The notes below the pieces were generated by a model. That model was not told the origin of the DNA. It saw only the letters and a list, made by a program, of their open reading frames with translations, and searched no databases. The position numbers and the translations under genes are program-made. A DNA stretch of 64,000 bases from Paenibacillus pinihumi DSM 23905 = JCM 16419 (GTDB taxonomy: Bacteria; Bacillota; Bacilli; Paenibacillales; Paenibacillaceae), in the NCBI RefSeq assembly GCF_000422505.1, contig NZ_KE383864.1, forward strand, positions 540,381 through 604,380. The letters run 5' to 3'. This document shows, in pieces, positions 59,629-64,000 of the stretch (its first letter is position 1; each line of letters opens with the position of its first letter).

Positions 59629-62139
59629 CTACATAATTACCTGAGGATCAACATCGACACTGAACTGCACCTTGCCCTGCTGCGAACCTTCCTGCAGCGG
59701 TGCAAGCGCCTGCCGGACTAAGCCGACCGCATCGACGCTTCCCCGATATTTTATCATACATTGAAAACGGTAGCGATCCTTTAGCCTTGGAATCGGCGAG
59801 GCGACCGGACCAAGTATGCTCATTACACGCTCCTGCCTGCTGCCAAGATCACCCAGCACGCCCTGCCTTGCCGCGAGCTCGCGCAGCCCTTCGGCGAACA
59901 ACTCCCCCTGCTGGACAAGCAGCGGCAGCTGTTCATGTGACATCGTCACCAGCACAAGCCGGCAAAACGGCGGATACGACAGCAAACGCCTGTGCTTCAG
60001 CTCCTCTTCCAAAAACGCGTCATAATCATGCAGTTTTGCCGTCTGAATCGAATAATGCTCCGGCATATAAGATTGAATGACAACCTGTCCCGGGAGATGA
60101 TGGCGTCCCGCCCGACCTGCTACCTGGGTAAGCAGCTGAAAAGTCTTCTCTGCCGCACGGAAGTCCGGCAGATTGAGACTGGAATCCGCAGCAATAACCC
60201 CAACCAGCGTCACAAGCGGGAAGTCGAGTCCCTTGGCGACCATTTGGGTGCCAAGCAGCACATCAGCCTTGTGCTGGCCGAATTGGGTCAGCCACTTCTC
60301 ATGCGAACCTTTCTCTGTTGTCGTATCGACATCCATACGGATTACCCGGATGCCGGGGAACAGCTTGACGAGTTCCTCTTCTACCCGCTGCGTACCCGTC
60401 CCGAAAAAGCGGATATGCTCGCTCCCGCAGTCCGGACATGTCTCGGGCGAGCGCTCCGCATGGCCGCAGTAATGGCATCTTAGCATACGCGTCCGCTGAT
60501 GATAGGTCAGCGAAATATCGCAGTGCGGACAACCCGCCGTATAGCCGCAGGAACGGCACATGACAAAGGTTGAATATCCCCGGCGATTGAGCAGCAGTAC
60601 CGCCTGCTCACCGCGCTCCAGACATTGCTGGAGCGCGCTGTGCAGCCGGCGGCTGAACATGGAACGGTTGCCATCCTTCAGCTCCTCGCGCATATCCACC
60701 ACCTCGACAGGCGGCAGCGGCCTTCCCAGCGCCCGCTGCGGCAGCGGCAACAGCGCACCGCCTCCAAGCTGAAGCGATGCGCGCCGGGCGGCCATGAAGC
60801 TTTCCAGCGACGGTGTCGCTGAGCCGAGTACGACCACTGCGTTATGCTGCCGGGCCCGCTTGACCGCAACCTCGCGCGCATGATATTTGGGCGTCTCCTC
60901 CTGCTTGTAGGAAGACTCATGCTCCTCATCGATTATAATCAGTCCGATTTGCTCAAACGGAGCAAAAATAGCCGAGCGGGCGCCGATCGCCACCTTCACC
61001 CGCCGCTCCTTGATCTTGCGCCACTCATCATAGCGCTCCCCGCCGGACAGACGGCTGTGCAGCACGGCAACCGCATCGCCAAAGCGGGATTTGAACCGTT
61101 CAACCATCTGCGGCGTCAGGGAAATCTCCGGCACCAGCACGATTGCCTGACGGCCCTGTTCAATACATAGGGCAATGGACTGCAGGTAGACCTCCGTCTT
61201 GCCGCTCCCGGTCACCCCTTGCAGCAGAAATACTTTGGACTCCCGTGCTATGACCGTCCGCGTAATTGTCTCATATACATCCGCCTGCCCCGGCATGAGA
61301 GCAAGCGGCTCGGATATACCAAAATCGCGTCCGGCATACGGGTCCCGGTCCTGCTGTACTTCACGCAGCTCAACAAGGCCCTTATCCGCCAGCGCACGCA
61401 CACTCGAAGCGGAGCCGCCAATGTTCCCGAGCAGCTGCTGAAGCGCAATGCCGCCTTCGGCAGCTGCTATTGCCTCCAGCAGCTCCCGCTGCTTGGCAGC
61501 GCGCGCCGGCAGCTTGGCCATCTCTTCATGAAGCTGATCTGCATCAAGAGCCGGGAATACGGTCAGCACCTTCTTCACCGCCAGGCGGTCCTTGACTGCT
61601 ACCCGCTCCGTCAACTCCCCGCTGCGCAGCGCCGCAGACAGCAGCAGCGTCCATTGCGGAAAGCGGGTCTGAAGCGCATCCAGCTTGACCATCCCATGGC
61701 GGGCAATATATTCGCGCAGCTCCCCGGGCAGACCGGACATTCCGTCACTGGAACTGCTGCCTGCCAGAGTATTGCCAGACTCGTTGCCCAGCGCAATATA
61801 CCGCTCTGCCTTGCCCTTCAGAGCCGATGGAATCATCGCCTGCAGGGCGGAAATCCAGGTGCAGCAATATTTTTCACTTATCCACTGCGCCAGCTCAATC
61901 AAGTCCGGCGACAAGGGCGGTACCGGGTCCAGCAGTTCAGCTACGGGCTTCAACCGGCTGCCCGATACCTCGGATTCATCAGCCAGCCCTACAACAAAGC
62001 CCTGCAGCGTCCGTCCGCCAAAGGGAACGCCGACCCGGCTGCCAACCCCGATCCAGCTCTCAAATGCCGCGGGTACCTCATAATCAAAGGGGCGGTCGGT
62101 CTGCCTGCTCGGCACATCGACAATGACACGTGCAATCAT
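59629..62139 (-). CDS. priA: Primosomal replication-restart helicase PriA
   Basis: 836 residues. It reloads the replisome at collapsed forks. N-terminal 3'-DNA-binding domain (ARVIVDVPSRQTDRPFDYEV), helicase Walker A QGVTGSGKTEVYLQS, motif II IIDEEHESSYKQEE, then two zinc-binding clusters (CRSCGYTAGCPHCD, CHYCGHAERSPETCPDCGS), LLGTQMVAKGLDFP, VAGRAGRHHLPGQVVIQSY and the C-terminal domain. The ATG overlaps the coaBC stop by 4 bp. Confidence 0.97.
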   Translation of the reverse strand: MIARVIVDVPSRQTDRPFDYEVPAAFESWIGVGSRVGVPFGGRTLQGFVVGLADESEVSGSRLKPVAELLDPVPPLSPDLIELAQWISEKYCCTWISALQAMIPSALKGKAERYIALGNESGNTLAGSSSSDGMSGLPGELREYIARHGMVKLDALQTRFPQWTLLLSAALRSGELTERVAVKDRLAVKKVLTVFPALDADQLHEEMAKLPARAAKQRELLEAIAAAEGGIALQQLLGNIGGSASSVRALADKGLVELREVQQDRDPYAGRDFGISEPLALMPGQADVYETITRTVIARESKVFLLQGVTGSGKTEVYLQSIALCIEQGRQAIVLVPEISLTPQMVERFKSRFGDAVAVLHSRLSGGERYDEWRKIKERRVKVAIGARSAIFAPFEQIGLIIIDEEHESSYKQEETPKYHAREVAVKRARQHNAVVVLGSATPSLESFMAARRASLQLGGGALLPLPQRALGRPLPPVEVVDMREELKDGNRSMFSRRLHSALQQCLERGEQAVLLLNRRGYSTFVMCRSCGYTAGCPHCDISLTYHQRTRMLRCHYCGHAERSPETCPDCGSEHIRFFGTGTQRVEEELVKLFPGIRVIRMDVDTTTEKGSHEKWLTQFGQHKADVLLGTQMVAKGLDFPLVTLVGVIAADSSLNLPDFRAAEKTFQLLTQVAGRAGRHHLPGQVVIQSYMPEHYSIQTAKLHDYDAFLEEELKHRRLLSYPPFCRLVLVTMSHEQLPLLVQQGELFAEGLRELAARQGVLGDLGSRQERVMSILGPVASPIPRLKDRYRFQCMIKYRGSVDAVGLVRQALAPLQEGSQQGKVQFSVDVDPQVIM

Positions 62140-63356
62140 TGTCCCCCTGCTCCTTTGCCTGTGGACAGCCGCTCAGCTGCCAGATTCATCAGCCGCTCGG
62201 CTATCTCGCGCTTGGAAATCATCGGCCAGGAGGCAACTTCGCCTGAGGAATCAAAGATTTGCACAATATTCGTGTCCCCGTGAAAACCCGCACCTTCCTG
62301 TGACACATCATTGCCGACAATCAGATCGCAGTTTTTGCGCCGCAGCTTGTCCATCGCGTAGTGCTCCAGATTCGACGTTTCCGCCGCGAAGCCGATAAGA
62401 AGCTGATCTTGTTTGCGCTGGCCCAGTGTCTCCAATATATCCGGTGTCTTTTCCAGTTCAATGACAAGCGTGCTGCCCGTCTTTTTCAACTTTTCACCGA
62501 ATTGGGCCGCAGGCCGGTAATCAGCTACGGCAGCCGCCTTGACCACAATATCTGTAACATCGAACCGGTTCAGCACTTCCTTAAGCATTTCCTCAGCTGA
62601 CTCCACCTGCACCAGATCTACATCGGCAGGCGCTTCGGCAAAGGTCCGGGCGGCAATTACCGTGACCTCAGCCCCCAGTTCTTTGGCAGCAGCCGCGATC
62701 GCAAAGCCCATTTTTCCGGAGGAATCATTGGTCAGATAGCGGACCGGATCAATTCGCTCCATAGTTCCGCCGGCTGTGACCAGCACTTTTTTGCCCTTGA
62801 GCACTTCAGACCGCTGAAAAAATTGAACGGCCGCCTCCGCTATATCTTCCGGCTCAGCCAGTCTGCCCTTCCCTACATAACCGCAGGCCAGCAGCCCGAC
62901 GCCAGGCTCGACAAAACGAACTCCCCGCGATGCGAGCAGCTTCATATTATGCATAACAGCCGGATGCTCATACATATGAACATTCATAGCCGGGGCGACA
63001 ACCACGGGAGCCGTTGCAGCGAGCAGTGTCGTGCTCAGCATATCATCCGCCAGCCCGTGGGCCATCTTGGCAATCGCGTTGGCAGTCGCAGGTGCAACGA
63101 TAATCAGGTCCGCGCTGTCTGCCAGATCAATATGGGAAACGACAGACGGGTCCTGCTCATCGAAGGTATCGGTATAGACAGAATGGCGGGAGAGCACCTG
63201 CAAGGTTAACGGTGTGATGAATTTGACCGCCGATTCCGTCATGATTACCCGCACATCCGCACCAAGCTTCACAAGCTTGCTGCATAATGCAGCTGCCTTG
63301 TAAGCAGCGATTCCCCCTGTAACGCCCAGCACAATTGTTTTTCCCTTCAGCATCAT
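62136..63356 (-). CDS. coaBC: Bifunctional phosphopantothenoylcysteine decarboxylase/synthetase
   Basis: 406 residues from ATG 63356 (GGGGAG upstream; the next codon is also ATG). N-terminal CoaC flavoprotein: VLGVTGGIAAYKAAALCSKL, the active-site His region SHIDLADSADLIIVAPATAN, PAMNVHMYEHPAV, and CGYVGKGRLAEPEDI with the catalytic Cys. C-terminal CoaB (~190-406): VLVTAGGTMERIDPVRYLTN, VKAAAVADYRP and DLIVGNDVSQEG. It makes 4'-phosphopantetheine, used two steps later by CoaD (also in this window). Confidence 0.97.
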   Translation of the reverse strand: MMLKGKTIVLGVTGGIAAYKAAALCSKLVKLGADVRVIMTESAVKFITPLTLQVLSRHSVYTDTFDEQDPSVVSHIDLADSADLIIVAPATANAIAKMAHGLADDMLSTTLLAATAPVVVAPAMNVHMYEHPAVMHNMKLLASRGVRFVEPGVGLLACGYVGKGRLAEPEDIAEAAVQFFQRSEVLKGKKVLVTAGGTMERIDPVRYLTNDSSGKMGFAIAAAAKELGAEVTVIAARTFAEAPADVDLVQVESAEEMLKEVLNRFDVTDIVVKAAAVADYRPAAQFGEKLKKTGSTLVIELEKTPDILETLGQRKQDQLLIGFAAETSNLEHYAMDKLRRKNCDLIVGNDVSQEGAGFHGDTNIVQIFDSSGEVASWPMISKREIAERLMNLAAERLSTGKGAGGQ

Positions 63357-63445
63357 CGAAGCCACTCCCCATTCTCTTGAACAACCGGATTCCATAGGCT
63401 CCGGTCTAAATATCAAACGGCGTGCCAAACTACCCCCTTAAAGGC

Positions 63446-63466
63446 AAAAAACTGCACTGATGCAGT
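63446..63466 (-). terminator. Terminator-like hairpin 90 nt upstream of coaBC
   Basis: On the minus strand ACTGCA (63466-63461), loop TCAG, TGCAGT (63456-63451), then TTTTT(T). It is a compact intrinsic terminator in the coaBC leader, so it could be an attenuator or the end of a short RNA. Confidence 0.65.
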
Positions 63467-63487
63467 TATGAATATCCGGATAGTCTA

Positions 63488-63539
63488 GCGTAAACGACTT
63501 TGCCGTCCTTGGAAAGGACGGGTAAAAACTTCGTTTCGC
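63488..63539 (-). promoter_or_regulatory. Two-tier structured element in the coaBC leader
   Basis: Outer stem GCGTAAACGA (63488-63497) with TCGTTTCGC (63531-63539, one bulge). The inner hairpin is CCGTCCTT (63503-63510) with AAGGACGG (63514-63521). It lies between two terminator hairpins in the rpoZ-coaBC spacer. It may be a regulatory leader or a dispersed palindromic repeat. Confidence 0.45.
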
Positions 63540-63549
63540 GTTATATGTT

Positions 63550-63575
63550 AAAAAAATAACAACCGCTGGGGTTGT
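63550..63575 (-). terminator. Intrinsic terminator in the rpoZ-coaBC spacer
   Basis: On the minus strand ACAACC (63575-63570), loop CCAGC, GGTTGT (63564-63559), then TATTTTTTT. It probably ends the transcript containing rpoZ. Confidence 0.7.
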
Positions 63576-63647
63576 CACTGTAGTCAAAACCATTTAGTTG
63601 TCGGCCTTACGGGAACAGCCTGCCTGCTGCACCTTGCGCCCCAAGGC

Positions 63648-63691
63648 AAAATATATAGACCTTGCTTGATCAAGGGCGGTCTATATATTTT
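63648..63691. repeat. Perfect 14-bp inverted repeat downstream of rpoZ
   Basis: AAAATATATAGACC (63648-63661) and GGTCTATATATTTT (63678-63691), 16-nt loop. The AT-rich arms provide T-tracts on both strands, so it may act as a bidirectional terminator 90 nt past the rpoZ stop. Confidence 0.7.
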
Positions 63692-63781
63692 CATTGGATA
63701 ACCTGTACAATCTCCAAATGACTGTCCTGCCGGCAGCTAGCTGACAACCGGCTACTGGCGGGTTCATTGGTTAATTTGCTT

Positions 63782-63991
63782 TTAGTTTTTGATATCCGGG
63801 TTGGATTCAACCAGAATATGATCGTGATAAATTTCCTCCAGCGCAACCCCGACAAACTTGTGGGATTTGGGAGATTTCAGCTCCGTTTTATCGCCGTCGC
63901 GCAGCATGCGCGCACGCCGTGAAGCAGCAACTACCAAAGAATATTTGCTGTCAACCTTTTTTACCATTTCATCAATAGATGGATACAACAT
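63782..63991 (-). CDS. rpoZ: DNA-directed RNA polymerase omega subunit
   Basis: 69 residues. [36 protein letters not shown] and [15 protein letters not shown] are the standard omega blocks (helix binding the beta' C-terminus). It helps assemble RNA polymerase. The order rpoZ-coaBC-priA matches B. subtilis yloH-yloI-priA. Only 9 bases of its upstream region are in the window. Confidence 0.96.
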   Translation of the reverse strand: MLYPSIDEMVKKVDSKYSLVVAASRRARMLRDGDKTELKSPKSHKFVGVALEEIYHDHILVESNPDIKN

Positions 63992-64000
63992 ATTTCTTCA

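Overview
The window is chromosomal DNA from an endospore-forming member of the Bacillota, most likely Paenibacillus or a close relative. The evidence is a complete spoVM, a SpoVIF-type gene, ylbJ and FapR with its operator, AGGAGG-type ribosome binding sites, an S-layer-homology (SLH) amidase, and a gene order that follows the Bacillus subtilis block from rpoZ to sucCD almost gene by gene. Most housekeeping genes are on the minus strand, so their transcription order runs from high to low coordinates.

Layout in transcription order. (1) 63991-50341: rpoZ, coaBC, priA, def, fmt, rsmB, rlmN, prpC, prkC, rsgA, rpe, a small membrane protein and spoVM. Many of these genes overlap by 4 bp. (2) 49958-43642: divergent rpmB, then yloU (Asp23 family), fakA, a degV/fakB-type gene, recG and spoVIF. 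(3) 43641-28703: an accessory block. In B. subtilis recG is followed directly by fapR, but here about 15 kb lies between them. It holds a repeat-rich spacer, a DUF2515 gene, an SOS-controlled dinB/yolD pair, a MerR/SDR pair, an Agr-type quorum-sensing operon with a divergent XRE regulator, a LytTR gene, an SLH amidase, a structured RNA candidate, rsmD-coaD, ylbJ, a SepM-type protease, tmcAL, yceD and rpmF. (4) 28358-21403: the fatty-acid operon fapR-plsX-fabH-fabD-fabG-acpP-fabF, then rnc. (5) 20960-9063: smc, ftsY, ylxM, ffh, rpsP, khpA, rimM, trmD, rplS, lepB, rbgA and rnhB. (6) 8625-5707: a FliK-like gene behind a sigma-D type promoter, an FlhB-C-terminus-like gene and yraN. (7) A PadR regulator with an HAAS/FtsW-like fusion, a plus-strand comM homologue, and sucC-sucD running off the left edge.

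How the genes connect. FapR senses malonyl-CoA and controls fab/plsX. FakA with a DegV-type FakB feeds exogenous fatty acids as acyl-phosphate into the same PlsX-centred phospholipid pathway. CoaBC and CoaD supply CoA. PrkC/PrpC, RsgA, RbgA, RimM, TrmD, RsmB, RsmD, RlmN and TmcAL cover Ser/Thr signalling, ribosome assembly and RNA modification. Ffh, FtsY, YlxM and LepB form the protein-export arm.

The most unusual part is 35566-37710. A minus-strand operon encodes a kinase-less membrane protein, an AgrB peptidase, a 40-residue AgrD-like precursor with a serine at the ring position, and a stand-alone LytTR DNA-binding protein. It is driven by a near-consensus promoter flanked by two similar palindromes and is divergent from an XRE repressor. 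It combines Agr peptide maturation with the kinase-free logic of LytTR regulatory systems. All functions are inferred from sequence reading alone; no database search was run.
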